Of a stretch of DNA of 64,000 nt, positions 37,255 to 46,690 are shown in pieces (the stretch's first letter is position 1; each line of letters opens with the position of its first letter). The position numbers and the translations under genes are program-made. The stretch lies in assembly GCF_014467075.1 (NCBI RefSeq), contig NZ_AP023027.1, positions 1,925,501 to 1,989,500 on the forward strand, written 5' to 3'. A model generated the notes under the pieces. The model had not been told where the DNA came from. It saw nothing but the letters and a program-made list of their open reading frames with translations, and made no database searches. Source of the stretch: Anaerostipes caccae L1-92 (GTDB lineage Bacteria; Bacillota; Clostridia; Lachnospirales; Lachnospiraceae).

Positions 37255-37895
37255 GGCTGCATAAGAAACGGATTCGTCCGTTTTTCAAGTCCAATGGTCG
37301 TGCTGTTCATATGTCCCGGATACACTTCCGTCTCATCCGGCAGAACGAATAGTTTTTCCCGGATGCCTGACAGCAGTGCATCTGTATCTCCGGTAGGAAA
37401 ATCTGTCCGCCCGATGCTCTGGCGAAACAGAGTATCTCCCGCAATCAGCCACCCCTGTTCTTTGAAATAATAGCAGACTCCGCCTTTTGTATGTCCTGGC
37501 ACATGAATACAGTGTATCTCCGTGTCTAAAAGATCCAAAATCTGGCCATCTTTTACGAGATGATCAGCATCCATAGAAACAGGCTCCCCAAACATAGAAG
37601 TCAGATTCAGGGAGGGCTCTCTCAGTACATCTTCCTCATCCTCATGCAGATAAACCGGCAGCCCCGGCTTTTGCTCCTGCAGATAAGGAAGAGCCATCAC
37701 GTGGTCAAAATGTCCGTGTGTCAGAAGGACTGCCGTGAGCTCAAGCCCCTCTTTTTCAAGCATTTCCATCACCCGGTATCCTTCGTCTCCCGGATCAAAT
37801 ACAAGCGCTTCTTTCGTCTGGCGGTTGCCGGCGATATAACAGTTTGTCTGCATCTGTCCAAGACCTGCTCCGATCAAAATAATATTTTCGTTCAT
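37251..37895 (-). CDS. MBL-fold metallohydrolase (glyoxalase II-like)
   Basis: 214 residues with the metal motif THGHFDHV, a later His in HVPGHTKGGVCYYF, and the Asp in LIAGDTLFRQSIGRTDFP. This layout is that of hydroxyacylglutathione hydrolase relatives, common downstream of rel in Lachnospiraceae. The substrate is unknown. It starts 10 bases after the rel stop. Confidence 0.87.
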   Translation of the reverse strand: MNENIILIGAGLGQMQTNCYIAGNRQTKEALVFDPGDEGYRVMEMLEKEGLELTAVLLTHGHFDHVMALPYLQEQKPGLPVYLHEDEEDVLREPSLNLTSMFGEPVSMDADHLVKDGQILDLLDTEIHCIHVPGHTKGGVCYYFKEQGWLIAGDTLFRQSIGRTDFPTGDTDALLSGIREKLFVLPDETEVYPGHMNSTTIGLEKRTNPFLMQP

Positions 37896-37905
37896 GTCTG
37901 AAAAA

Positions 37906-40182
37906 CTATCCTACCTTTCTCTCTATGTCTACCACACCTTCAATATTGCGTATCCTTGCGATCACTTGATTTAACTGGGCAACTCCGTTGATGTCAAAGG
38001 ACATGCTGAGGGTAGCCCTTCCTTTTTTGGAATTTGAAACATTCATCGTCAGAATGTCGATGTCCAGCTCCAAAAACACTTTGGATACATCTGCAAGCAT
38101 TCCCTTCCGGTTGTTTGCATAAATCGAAATTTCCGTGGTATAGGTCTGTCCGGAGCCCTCAGATCCTTCCTGCCATTCTGCCTCGATCAGGCGGGAGCGG
38201 TCGGTCTCTGACATGCTTAATAAGTTTACACAGTCTGTCCTGTGAATGGATACTCCCCGTCCCCTTGTGACGAATCCGACGATCTCATCTCCGGGAACCG
38301 GATTGCAGCATTTGGAAAACCGCACTGCCACGTCGTCCACCCCTTTGACAACGATTCCGCCCTTCTGTTTCTCTTCCGGACGCCGTTCCCTGACATGTTC
38401 TGCCGCCTCCAAAACCTGTTCATCTGTAATCTTCTGTTTCTGCTCTTTATTGAACTCCTCCGCCAGCTTATTGACAACCTGGCCCTCTTTCAGTCCGCCG
38501 TGTCCCACGGCTGCGCACACAGACTCCCAGTCTTTAAATCCATATTTGAGCTGTACTTTTTTAATGTATTCCGGCTTTAAGTAGCTTGACAGTTCAATTC
38601 TCTTGCCCCTGCAGTACTTCTCAAGCATCTCCTTGCCTTTGACAATATTTTCTTCTTTAAACTGAGTCTTAAACCATTGATTGATCTTGCTCTTAGCCTG
38701 GGTGGATTTCACGATATTTAACCAGTCCCTGCTGGGGCCCTTGGAGTTCTGTGAGGTAATCACCTCCACCCGGTCTCCGTTCTGGAGATGGTATTCAAAC
38801 GGCACCTGCCTGCCGTTGACCCTGGCTCCTACCATCGTATTTCCTACCGCACTGTGAATACTGTAAGCAAAATCAATCGGTGTGGAGCCGTTGGCAAGAC
38901 TCTTTACATCCCCGTTTGGGGTAAAACAGTAAACCTGCTCCGCAAACAGGTCCAGATTCGTCTTGAGGAGAGACAAAAACTCTTTATTATCGTCCATGTC
39001 CTGCTGCCACTCGAGGATCTCCCGAAGCCAACTCAGCTTTTCCTCTTCTTTGTTGACGCCCACGCTGCTGCTTTTTTCTTTGTACTTCCAATGGGCGGCA
39101 ATACCGTATTCAGCGATCCTGTGCATCTCAAATGTCCGGATCTGGATTTCAAAAGGATGTCCTTCCGGCCCGATCAGCGTCGTATGGAGCGACTGGTACA
39201 TATTCTGTTTTGGCATGGCGATATAGTCCTTGAATCTCCCGGGAATAGGCTTATACATCTCATGAATTACTCCCAGAGCCGCATAACAGTCCTTGACCGT
39301 ATCCACTTTGATCCGCACCGCAAACAGATCGTAAATCTGATCCAGAGTCTTATTCTGATTCACCATTTTCTTATAAATGCTGAAAAAATGCTTCACCCGC
39401 CCGTCGATCTCCGCCTTGATGCCGCTCCGCTCAATATGACCGCTGACTTCATCGACGATCTCTTTGATGTAAGCTTCCCTGCGTACCTTCTGGGAGTCCA
39501 GGGAATGTTCCAGTTCCTTGTAGACATCCGGCTTCAGATATCTCAAAGACAAATCGTCCAGTTCCACCTTGATCTTGGAAATACCAAGCCTGTGGGCGAT
39601 AGGCGCATAGATGTCCATAGTCTCTCTGGACTTTTCCTTCTGCTTTTCAGGCTTCATAAACTGCATGGTGCGCATGTTGTGCAGACGGTCTGCCAGTTTG
39701 ATCAGTATGACCCTGATGTCCTTGGCCATGGCAAGGAACATCTTCCGTAAATTCTCCGCCTGTACTTCGATCTTGTCCTTGGAATAACTTAACTGGCCCA
39801 ACTTCGTGACACCGTCCACAAGCTGGGCAACCTCCACCCCAAACTCCCGGACTACGTCTTCATATGTCACGTCTGTGTCTTCCACCACATCGTGCAGCAA
39901 ACCGGCAATGATCGTCTCCCGGTCCAGTTCCAGTTCGGCCAGGATAATGGCGACACAAATAGGATGAATAATATAGGGTTCCCCGGACTTCCTCTTCTGG
40001 TCCTTATGGGCTTCAAAAGCCATATCGTAGGCCCTGCTCACCATCTCTATATCTTCATCGCTGTACAGGCTCTTCATCGTCTCCATCAGCTGCTGACGGA
40101 GTTCATCGGGAGCCGTAAAACTCTTGGGATTGCTGATATCTTTTTTTACACGGTTTATTTTTGTTTTACTGTTTTGCTCCAT
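37906..40182 (-). CDS. rel: Bifunctional (p)ppGpp synthase/hydrolase
   Basis: 758 residues with the full RelA/SpoT order. First an HD hydrolase domain (GLLHDVVEDTDVTYED), then a synthetase domain (YQSLHTTLIGPEGHPFEIQIRT), a TGS domain (CFTPNGDVKSLANGSTPIDFA) and a C-terminal ACT domain. The intact HD residues say it can both make and break the alarmone. It follows pyrI by 17 bases, so alarmone metabolism and pyrimidine synthesis share a transcript here. Confidence 0.95.
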   Translation of the reverse strand: MEQNSKTKINRVKKDISNPKSFTAPDELRQQLMETMKSLYSDEDIEMVSRAYDMAFEAHKDQKRKSGEPYIIHPICVAIILAELELDRETIIAGLLHDVVEDTDVTYEDVVREFGVEVAQLVDGVTKLGQLSYSKDKIEVQAENLRKMFLAMAKDIRVILIKLADRLHNMRTMQFMKPEKQKEKSRETMDIYAPIAHRLGISKIKVELDDLSLRYLKPDVYKELEHSLDSQKVRREAYIKEIVDEVSGHIERSGIKAEIDGRVKHFFSIYKKMVNQNKTLDQIYDLFAVRIKVDTVKDCYAALGVIHEMYKPIPGRFKDYIAMPKQNMYQSLHTTLIGPEGHPFEIQIRTFEMHRIAEYGIAAHWKYKEKSSSVGVNKEEEKLSWLREILEWQQDMDDNKEFLSLLKTNLDLFAEQVYCFTPNGDVKSLANGSTPIDFAYSIHSAVGNTMVGARVNGRQVPFEYHLQNGDRVEVITSQNSKGPSRDWLNIVKSTQAKSKINQWFKTQFKEENIVKGKEMLEKYCRGKRIELSSYLKPEYIKKVQLKYGFKDWESVCAAVGHGGLKEGQVVNKLAEEFNKEQKQKITDEQVLEAAEHVRERRPEEKQKGGIVVKGVDDVAVRFSKCCNPVPGDEIVGFVTRGRGVSIHRTDCVNLLSMSETDRSRLIEAEWQEGSEGSGQTYTTEISIYANNRKGMLADVSKVFLELDIDILTMNVSNSKKGRATLSMSFDINGVAQLNQVIARIRNIEGVVDIERKVG

Positions 40183-40198
40183 TGGCAGCCACTCCAGA

Positions 40199-40621
40199 TT
40201 AATTATTTTTTAACTTTGATTCACAGTAAATGCATCTGTAAACCTTATTTTCTCTGTCCACAAGTTTGAATGTATGATCGATCTCCTGCTCTGTGGAAGT
40301 AATGCACCTCGGATTTTTGCATCTTGCAATGTTGGTGATGACCTCCGGAAGCCCGACCTTATGTTTAGATTTCAGCTTTCCGTCCTCAATGATGCATACG
40401 GTGGCATTGGGGTCTACATATCCCAGCACATCCAGATCGATATCAAAGTTATTGGAAATCTTGATGATGTCTTTCTTGCCAAGTTTATTGCTCTTGGCAT
40501 TCTGAATGATCGCGATACTGCAGTCCAGTTTGTCAAGTCCCAGCTGATAGTAAATATCCATGCCTTTTCCGGCTGTGATATGGTCTAAAACGATTCCGTT
40601 CTTTATACTGTCTATGTTCAT
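40199..40621 (-). CDS. pyrI: Aspartate carbamoyltransferase regulatory subunit
   Basis: 140 residues. The N-terminal nucleotide-binding domain is followed by a zinc domain with four cysteines: CKNPRCITS and CIYCESK. It binds nucleotide effectors and joins PyrB in the holoenzyme. Its start overlaps the pyrB stop by 4 bases. Confidence 0.95.
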   Translation of the reverse strand: MNIDSIKNGIVLDHITAGKGMDIYYQLGLDKLDCSIAIIQNAKSNKLGKKDIIKISNNFDIDLDVLGYVDPNATVCIIEDGKLKSKHKVGLPEVITNIARCKNPRCITSTEQEIDHTFKLVDRENKVYRCIYCESKLKNN

Positions 40622-41535
40622 GCCGTAACCCCCAATAAATCCATGATCAGTGCCATCCTCACGTGTTTGCCGTTCAGTGCCTGTCTGAAATAGCAGGCTC
40701 TCGGGTCCTCGTCCACTTTGACAGAAATCTCATTGACTCTCGGCAGCGGGTGCAGGATGGACAGGTCTTCTTTTGCCTTCTTTAACTTCTCAGGGTCCAG
40801 AATGTAGCTGTCCTTTAATCGGACATAATCGGCCTCGTTAAAAAATCGTTCTCTCTGAACTCTGGTCATATATATGATATCCAGTTCCGGCATGACTTCT
40901 TCCATCTTCCTGACTTCACGGAACGGAATATTCTTCTTTTCAAATACGTCTTTTTTCAGATATTCCGGTATCTGAAGCTCCTCCGGAGAGATCATGATGA
41001 AACTGATATCCTCATACCTTGAAAGGGCTTTGATCAGAGAGTGCACGGTGCGCCCGAACTTCAAGTCCCCGCAGAATCCGATGGTCAGATTTTTAAGTCT
41101 TCCTTTTTCCCTCCTTATGGTCAGAAGGTCGGTGAGTGTCTGGGTCGGATGGTTGTGTCCTCCGTCCCCTGCATTGATGATCGGGATGTCCACATGTCTG
41201 GAAGCGACATACGGAGCTCCCTCCTTCGGATGGCGCATAGCGATGATATCTGCGTAGCAGGCCACAGTCCGCGCTGTGTCGGCGATACTTTCTCCTTTTG
41301 CTGCTGAGGAAGAATTAGCAGAAGAAAAGCCAAGTACACTGCCTCCTAACTCCAGCATAGCCGCTTCAAAACTGAGCCTTGTCCTGGTACTTGGTTCAAA
41401 AAATAGTGTTGCCAGCTTCTTATATCTGCATACTTCCCTGTACTTCTCCGGCATGGAAGAAATATCATCCGCAAGATTCAAAAGCCTGTCGACGTCATCC
41501 ACAGACAAATCCATCGGATCGATTAAATGTTTCAT
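40618..41535 (-). CDS. pyrB: Aspartate carbamoyltransferase catalytic subunit
   Basis: 305 residues. Carbamoyl-phosphate binding residues are in [11 protein letters not shown]; others in HPTQTLTDL and [10 protein letters not shown]. It catalyses the committed step of pyrimidine synthesis. First gene of a run to hisS in one direction, from the promoter at 41559-41587. The leader is short (about 15-20 bases), so PyrR-type attenuation is not evident. Confidence 0.96.
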   Translation of the reverse strand: MKHLIDPMDLSVDDVDRLLNLADDISSMPEKYREVCRYKKLATLFFEPSTRTRLSFEAAMLELGGSVLGFSSANSSSAAKGESIADTARTVACYADIIAMRHPKEGAPYVASRHVDIPIINAGDGGHNHPTQTLTDLLTIRREKGRLKNLTIGFCGDLKFGRTVHSLIKALSRYEDISFIMISPEELQIPEYLKKDVFEKKNIPFREVRKMEEVMPELDIIYMTRVQRERFFNEADYVRLKDSYILDPEKLKKAKEDLSILHPLPRVNEISVKVDEDPRACYFRQALNGKHVRMALIMDLLGVTA

Positions 41536-41558
41536 AGAAAGTACCTCCTAATCGTTAT

Positions 41559-41587
41559 ATTATAATAATTCTACATTTATAGACCAA
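41559..41587 (-). promoter_or_regulatory. pyrB promoter
   Basis: TTGGTC (41582-41587) and TATAAT (41559-41564) are 17 bases apart on the minus strand, between the DUF2156 stop and the pyrB ribosome site. Confidence 0.6.
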
Positions 41588-41600
41588 TAGTGTCAATGAA

Positions 41601-42491
41601 TTACTTATATTTTAGCAGGCCTTTTTCCAGCAGTTCCGAAGGACGGTAAGAAAGTTTTGCCTTCCGGAGTCCTTCTTCCCCCAAATCTTCCTCTCTGTTG
41701 ATAAACTGATAATCCATGGCTTCGTGCAGAATAAACTGCTGATTGATCATCGGGTAGGCTCCCTGTATCTCTCCGAACGCCTTCTCAAAATGAACAACAA
41801 AGGTATCTTCTGTTGTTCCCTCCCCTATGGCAAACGCAATAATCTTTCCGTCACTTCTCAGCACCCCGCCCTTTAAGTCAAGGTCTTTATAATACATCAG
41901 AGCATTCTTGGCAGCACAGATCTCTTCATGCTTGTCGGCGTCTTCTGCTTTGGTAGCCTCGTTTGCCATCTTCCATTCCATGAGCATGGTCAGGGCTTCC
42001 AGGGCATTTTCATCATTTAAAGATTCGTAAGACCAGTCGTGATTTTCCTTAAACCTGTTGATATGATTTCTTTTGCCGTGAAGCTTCTTGCCCCTCAGCG
42101 TTGCCAGAGATTCCCGTTCGTAAATATAATCAAAAAGATCCCGGTCATATTCCACTGTAAAAATATCCCCGAACATCTCTTTCATCTTTTCTTCTGTTTC
42201 CTTCAGGATACCATGCATGGCAAATGGGATTCCTTCTTCCCTGCAGTATTCCATGACGGCCTCCACGGCTTTCTTCTCATCCCCGCCTCCGATCGGATAG
42301 CTGAACGTGCACCCTTCTCCGTCTTTTGACCGGATGATCAGCATATCCTCTGTTATGGCATATGTCATGTGATAATGATCTTTCCACAGGATCAGTGTCG
42401 CGGCCGAAAAATCGGCACTCCGGTAATTGATTTTGTCAAAATATGCATCAAACATTTTTTTATCTTCTAATTTCGGTGTCTTAAATTCCAT
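41601..42491 (-). CDS. DUF2156 (phosphatidylglycerol lysyltransferase C-domain-like) protein
   Basis: 296 residues of the DUF2156 family, a double acetyltransferase-like (GNAT) fold related to the catalytic part of MprF. No membrane helices are seen, so it is a cytosolic form. Telling pieces are RGKKLHGKRNHINRFKENHDW and VVHFEKAFGEIQGAYPMINQQF. Family function in soluble form is not established; an aminoacyl or acyl transfer is possible. It lies 15 bases after an RlmH-like gene. Confidence 0.8.
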   Translation of the reverse strand: MEFKTPKLEDKKMFDAYFDKINYRSADFSAATLILWKDHYHMTYAITEDMLIIRSKDGEGCTFSYPIGGGDEKKAVEAVMEYCREEGIPFAMHGILKETEEKMKEMFGDIFTVEYDRDLFDYIYERESLATLRGKKLHGKRNHINRFKENHDWSYESLNDENALEALTMLMEWKMANEATKAEDADKHEEICAAKNALMYYKDLDLKGGVLRSDGKIIAFAIGEGTTEDTFVVHFEKAFGEIQGAYPMINQQFILHEAMDYQFINREEDLGEEGLRKAKLSYRPSELLEKGLLKYK

Positions 42492-42506
42492 TGTAAACTC
42501 CTTTAT

Positions 42507-42914
42507 TTATTTGTGATAAGGCTGGCAGTTCATGATTCGGTATCCCCGGTAAATCTGCTCCAAAAGAACAGCAGCGCATAATTCAGGTGCCATATCAAAA
42601 GAAGATACGGAAAACTCTGAAACATGATGCTTCCGGCTGAATCCGCCAATATAAAAAAAGATATTAGAACAGCCGTCTAGCATCCAACGGCTGATTTCTT
42701 CTGCAAATGCAGTGCTCTCCAAACTGTTTTCAGAACTTGTGACCAGAAAATGCTTTCCTTCCTTATCAAAGATTCTTCCCAATTGTTTCTCTTTTTTTAC
42801 ATACTTGACTTCTATTGTACAATATTTCCCCAGACGTTTCAAATATTCTTCCATAGCCTGGACATACAGTGTATCCCTGTTCTTCTGTAAAATAAAAATA
42901 TAGAACTTCATCAT
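42507..42914 (-). CDS. Divergent, short RlmH-like SPOUT methyltransferase
   Basis: 135 residues against about 159 for RlmH, which methylates pseudouridine 1915 of 23S rRNA. The C-terminal half is related (FYIGGFSRKH, LLEQIYRGYRI, PYHK end). In place of the usual SLSxMTxPH segment it has SVSSFDMAPE, and the glycine-rich region of the cofactor knot is altered. It may be a divergent RlmH or a paralogue with another substrate. Its ATG overlaps the upstream stop by 4 bases. Confidence 0.65.
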   Translation of the reverse strand: MMKFYIFILQKNRDTLYVQAMEEYLKRLGKYCTIEVKYVKKEKQLGRIFDKEGKHFLVTSSENSLESTAFAEEISRWMLDGCSNIFFYIGGFSRKHHVSEFSVSSFDMAPELCAAVLLEQIYRGYRIMNCQPYHK

Positions 42915-43573
42915 GACTTGCCTTTATCAAAAAACTTCTTCAGTTTTTTATCAGATTTGAGCGCTTTCTCAAAGGCATCGTTGGTCTCTTTGATCAGCTG
43001 TTTTACTTTTTCTGTTGCCAGACCGGCATTCAGAGCATTTTTCATCTGCGCCGTATAATGTTTCTCATTGTTATAGAGCAGATAAGACTGGCCCTTTTTT
43101 ACAATATAATATTGGCTCATGCCTGGTGCAGGTGTTTTGATCCCCCGGATCTTTGTACTGTAAGCAGCATAAACGATAAACGATTGTTCATCCGCGCCTT
43201 TTTCAGTGTGGAATGAGAGGTTCTCATATGACTCCACATACTTATGTAGCTTCTTTACTACCCGGCTGGAAACCAGATCTTTCGGGTCTTCCACCATGCC
43301 TTTTAAGCCCTTCTCGTCACCTGCCCTGAGCTTTTTATAGTACTCATTCATAAATGACAGCAGTTTCTCTGTCTCAGGCTCCACCGGCTGGGATGCTGCA
43401 ACAGCATCGGTGTTTTTTTTCTCTGAGGCTTCTGTCTCTTCCCTGAAAATCTTCTCATTTGTGATTTTTTCCGTATGTTCCTTGTCCAGTTTCAGGAAAA
43501 TCAAAAAACAAGCGCAAAAAAATAAAATCCAGCTCAATACGATGACAATGACTGTTGATTTCTTTAGCTTCAC
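42911..43573 (-). CDS. Membrane-anchored extracytoplasmic protein, unknown
   Basis: 220 residues. An N-terminal hydrophobic segment (residues about 7-28) acts as signal anchor, followed by a charged linker and a domain of about 140 residues resembling an NTF2-like fold (KLLSFMNEYYKKLRAGDEKGL). The C-terminus is Lys-rich. No known function. It heads the unit with the RlmH-like and DUF2156 genes, with no terminator between them. Confidence 0.7.
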   Translation of the reverse strand: MKLKKSTVIVIVLSWILFFCACFLIFLKLDKEHTEKITNEKIFREETEASEKKNTDAVAASQPVEPETEKLLSFMNEYYKKLRAGDEKGLKGMVEDPKDLVSSRVVKKLHKYVESYENLSFHTEKGADEQSFIVYAAYSTKIRGIKTPAPGMSQYYIVKKGQSYLLYNNEKHYTAQMKNALNAGLATEKVKQLIKETNDAFEKALKSDKKLKKFFDKGKS

Positions 43574-43647
43574 TTACCATGCCTCCATCTAGATTGTTTT
43601 TTTTATTATAGCATATCCCTTTTTTTGATACAAAGAAAACATAAAAT

Positions 43648-43708
43648 AAAGACCGCGTTCCGTCCAATCCCGTGTAATTCACAGGAAAACAGACAGAATG
43701 CGGTCTTT
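43648..43708 (-). terminator. Terminator of the pilin-like gene
   Basis: AAAGACCGCGTTC pairs with GAATGCGGTCTTT around a long loop that holds a weaker inner hairpin. T-rich on the minus strand. It follows the pilin stop by 17 bases. Confidence 0.75.
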
Positions 43709-43724
43709 CAATCTCTCAGGCTTT

Positions 43725-44597
43725 CTAACTTTGTACCCGGAATCCAAGGCTTATGAGAAAATCATGGACGTCATCCAGATTTTTAATTGTAGCCAGAGAG
43801 GAGACTCCTATATACTCAGGGTGGGTACCCGCTCCATTGGTTGTAGTCTTACCCGTCTCATATATTTTCCCGTCATAATATACAAGATATGCTTTCCACT
43901 GCCCGTGCATGTTATTCGGATTCGATCCGTCGCTTTTCGTAGCGATCAGTAAGGAGCCGAAAGACCCCGATACCCCTTTGGATGACAGATAATAGGGCTG
44001 CCAGTACAGCTGGTCTTCCAGTTCGTCAAAATATTTTGATTTAAGAAATGAGGAATCGACCGGCATATATCCATTGCCATGGTCATACATATACTTCATC
44101 AGCAGCTCTCTGCTGGCCCAGTTGTTTACTTTTCCCTCTTTGTAAAGCTGATCCATGAGTTTTTTGTATTCTTCTACATATTCCTCCAAGGGGGTCAAAG
44201 CACTGTCATCAGAAATCACATATTTAACATCGGCATCTTTGTTGTATTTCACACAAAGGCCGTTTTCCGCTTTATAGGTAAGAGTCTGGATCTTCATTTC
44301 ATTTTCATCGAAGAAGATGCTGCCCTGAAAAGATCCGCCGGTGCCGGCCATTTTTAAGATTTGCTTCTTGTCCGCGCCCACTGAGGTCAGACGGTTTTTC
44401 GCATACAGTTCCATATACGCACTCTGTGAAGACGCCACGATAAGCTTACACTCCGACTTGGCATCTGATTCTTTCTGCTTTCGCAGGTATGCGGTAAATG
44501 AAGGGATCGCAATCGCAGCAAAAATACCGATGATCACTAACACTACGACCAATTCCACCAGCGTAAACCCTTTTTTATTTTTGATTGTCTGCTTCAT
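43725..44597 (-). CDS. Type IV pilin-like protein with prepilin signal
   Basis: 290 residues. A class III prepilin signal is clear: KNKKGFTLVELVVVLVIIGIF, with cleavage expected after the Gly and methylation at Phe. A long hydrophobic helix and then a large C-terminal domain follow. The start is the ATG at 44597 behind AGGAGGGGAAAG; an upstream in-frame ATG lies inside that site. It is a single-gene unit some 18 kb from pilT/pilB in this window, so it may be a major or minor pilin or a pseudopilin. Confidence 0.85.
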   Translation of the reverse strand: MKQTIKNKKGFTLVELVVVLVIIGIFAAIAIPSFTAYLRKQKESDAKSECKLIVASSQSAYMELYAKNRLTSVGADKKQILKMAGTGGSFQGSIFFDENEMKIQTLTYKAENGLCVKYNKDADVKYVISDDSALTPLEEYVEEYKKLMDQLYKEGKVNNWASRELLMKYMYDHGNGYMPVDSSFLKSKYFDELEDQLYWQPYYLSSKGVSGSFGSLLIATKSDGSNPNNMHGQWKAYLVYYDGKIYETGKTTTNGAGTHPEYIGVSSLATIKNLDDVHDFLISLGFRVQS

Positions 44598-44653
44598 CTT
44601 TCCCCTCCTTGCCGGCATTAATGACCTCTAAGTCTAATATACCTGATTTTGAA

Positions 44654-45478
44654 TCAGATTGAAATACGAAATACATCAATTTCCGGAGGAACGAGAAACC
44701 GTATGGGATAGTGAGATGTCCCGATCCCTGTGTTGACAAAAAGCTTCATCCCGTTCACTGTATAAAACCCATCCGTATATTTTTTGGCAAGAGACGTTTT
44801 CATCTTAAAAAACGGAAGCTTGACCTGTCCGCCGTGACTGTGCCCCGCAAGAATCAGGTCGGCACTGTTTTCAGGGAGACGCTCTGCAGCATCCGGTTCG
44901 TGCATCAGCAATATTTTGTAATCACAGTTTTTTAACTCCTGCGACCCCATCAGTTCATAGTCTGGTGTTCCGAACAGTACGTCATCCAGCCCGCCGATTC
45001 CAATCGTTTTTCCGTTGGGGAGGCGGACGGTCTCAGATGCATTGGCGAGCAGCTTAAATCCTCCGTTTTGTATGACTCTCGGATAAGCCCTCATGGCGCC
45101 TCCTCCGTAATCCCGGTTTCCCCAGACCGCATATTTTCCATACCTGGCCTCTATGGCAGACAGTGCTTTTTCTACTTTTTTCTCAGGGTGGTAAGCAGCA
45201 TAATTGTCATAGAGGTCCCCGGTAAAGACAACAATATCCGGCGACTGTCCGTTGATCTTATCCACTAACTTTCCCAGCCGTTCTTCCGAATATGCTTCAC
45301 TCACCTGGATGTCAGATATATGGACCAGCTTCAGTTCTGCCGATGCCGCTCCATTCTTCAAATCATAGTCTCGTACTGCCAGTCTGTAAGGTTCTATTTT
45401 TACTGCATATACCGCTAAAAGGCCTGTTAAAATGAGGATCAGAAGTATAAACAGAATGATTCTTTTGATGATCTTCAA
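44654..45478 (-). CDS. Membrane-anchored metallophosphoesterase (YkuE/YaeI-like)
   Basis: 274 residues. One N-terminal membrane helix (residues 5-27) anchors a calcineurin-like domain with HISDIQVSE, FTGDLYDN, VWGNRDYG, LLMHEPD and LAGHSHGGQ. Relatives act on UDP-sugars or lipid-linked substrates; the substrate here is unknown. It starts at a TTG 7 bases after AGGAG. No other start fits the membrane segment. Confidence 0.87.
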   Translation of the reverse strand: MKIIKRIILFILLILILTGLLAVYAVKIEPYRLAVRDYDLKNGAASAELKLVHISDIQVSEAYSEERLGKLVDKINGQSPDIVVFTGDLYDNYAAYHPEKKVEKALSAIEARYGKYAVWGNRDYGGGAMRAYPRVIQNGGFKLLANASETVRLPNGKTIGIGGLDDVLFGTPDYELMGSQELKNCDYKILLMHEPDAAERLPENSADLILAGHSHGGQVKLPFFKMKTSLAKKYTDGFYTVNGMKLFVNTGIGTSHYPIRFLVPPEIDVFRISI

Positions 45479-45510
45479 TGGAATTCTCCTTATGATTTCG
45501 CCGAGTAATG

Positions 45511-45533
45511 AAAAAACCGCATATTTCTATGCG
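45511..45533 (-). terminator. Hairpin in the phosphoesterase leader
   Basis: CGCATA pairs with TATGCG around 4 bases, followed by six T on the minus strand. It lies between the 37-codon ORF and the phosphoesterase, so it likely ends the redox operon. Confidence 0.6.
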
Positions 45534-45612
45534 CTTCTTTTATTTTTAGACATATCTGCCAATTTTCATTCAAGTTATTTGTTAAGTATAAACGATGAAA
45601 GGGCAGATGGCA

Positions 45613-45660
45613 AGGCTTGATTAGCCATCACTTACTAAAAAATGATGGCTGACCAAGCCT
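45613..45660. terminator. Long hairpin after the 37-codon ORF
   Basis: AGGCTTG (45613-45619) pairs with CAAGCCT (45654-45660), and inside it AGCCATCA pairs with TGATGGCT. It is a stable stem about 26 bases past the small ORF's stop. The T-run is on the plus strand, where no gene precedes it, so its role is uncertain. Confidence 0.45.
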
Positions 45661-45685
45661 CTTATTTTTAAGGAATATTTATTCA

Positions 45686-45799
45686 TTAGCCTTCTCCAGA
45701 AGAAACTATGTCCATTGTCACCAGTTCGGAGGCAACGAGGTTCGATTCACTAAATTCACACTTCGCCTGCAGCTCCTGCTCATCTGGTGAAAATGTCAT
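45686..45799 (-). CDS. Small 37-residue ORF coupled to the C_GCAxxG_C_C gene
   Basis: The ATG at 45799 overlaps the upstream TGA in an ATGA, the standard sign of coupled translation. It encodes a short acidic peptide with a single Cys (MTFSPDEQELQAKCEF at its start). It matches no family I recognise. It could be a small partner of the redox protein or a decayed tail; coupling argues that it is translated. Confidence 0.45.
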   Translation of the reverse strand: MTFSPDEQELQAKCEFSESNLVASELVTMDIVSSGEG

Positions 45800-46206
45800 A
45801 TTGCGTCTTTCATAAAATCACACGCAAATCCAACAGCTTGGCAGGTAAGCTCTTCACACATATGCGGAGGATCATTAGGGGTAAATCCGCCTGGCCTTAA
45901 TTCATAACAGGTTAATGAACCAAACCTCTTACGAAAAGTATCTGCAAATTTATAACAAGCTGTGACAGTTTCTTCTTCTGATCTTCCCAAAAAATGATAA
46001 TAAATGCCTATAAACATTAATCCGCCCTCAACCAGACCACACTGTGCACGGAAGCCGCCGGCGCCATGTAAACCTGCAGCCGAGATAATGGTTTGTTTTT
46101 CCAGTGTAACTTCAAATATTTCTCTCAAACAAAACAGCATGGTTCTTGCACAGTTATAATCATTCTTCCAATACAATTCATGCACTCTTTGATTTATGTA
46201 ATCCAT
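45796..46206 (-). CDS. C_GCAxxG_C_C family putative redox protein
   Basis: 136 residues. Cysteines are spaced as in the C_GCAxxG_C_C family: NCARTM, RAQCGLVEGG, TACYKF, TCYEL and MCEELTC. The family is thought to be redox-active, with no defined reaction. It lies 37 bases after a pyridoxamine-phosphate oxidase-like gene in an HxlR-linked unit. The ribosome site is AGGAG. Confidence 0.8.
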   Translation of the reverse strand: MDYINQRVHELYWKNDYNCARTMLFCLREIFEVTLEKQTIISAAGLHGAGGFRAQCGLVEGGLMFIGIYYHFLGRSEEETVTACYKFADTFRKRFGSLTCYELRPGGFTPNDPPHMCEELTCQAVGFACDFMKDAI

Positions 46207-46243
46207 CTTCTTTTTCTCCTGTCTTTATTACAGCAGTTTCCGG

Positions 46244-46663
46244 TTATTCAACCTCAAAATTTTCAGAACTGAAATTGCTGTAATATCTCCCCTGCTCCGC
46301 AGTAAAGCGCAGAACACAGTAATCCGGGTCTGTGACACCTTCCGGGTAATACATGGTATCACCTTCCTGCCATATCATCTCTTTATAGAAGCTGTCTTCC
46401 AGTACCTCCATAGTACCTGTCAGCATAGCGCCCCAAAAAAACCGTCTGTCACAAAAATAAATACAGGCTTTAGGACTGTATTTATACTGGCTGACTCTCA
46501 TAGAAGACGTATTCGTGGTAAAATAAAATACCTTGATACCCTCTCTTCTCCGCGGCGGCAGCATAGCCTTCGTATTGGGATAACCATTTTCATCCACAGA
46601 ACTGATAAATGACACTCCCTGCTTATCGATCAGGTTTCCAATCATCTTCACTGGATCTCTCAT
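46244..46663 (-). CDS. Pyridoxamine 5'-phosphate oxidase family protein
   Basis: 139 residues, a small split-barrel flavin protein. Segments INxGxxxFISSVDENGYPNTKAM-like and VFYFTTNTSSMRVSQYK are typical of general stress or flavin-binding members rather than true PdxH. It likely binds FMN or F420-like cofactor. It is preceded by an HxlR regulator gene with a palindrome at the intervening promoter. Confidence 0.82.
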   Translation of the reverse strand: MRDPVKMIGNLIDKQGVSFISSVDENGYPNTKAMLPPRRREGIKVFYFTTNTSSMRVSQYKYSPKACIYFCDRRFFWGAMLTGTMEVLEDSFYKEMIWQEGDTMYYPEGVTDPDYCVLRFTAEQGRYYSNFSSENFEVE

Positions 46664-46690
46664 TTTCTTACCTCCTTAACCTATGTCTAC

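Noticed and set aside
38788..39750. 320-codon plus-strand ORF
   Set aside because: It is antisense to rel, which has full domain signatures; the open frame is a by-product of rel codon use.
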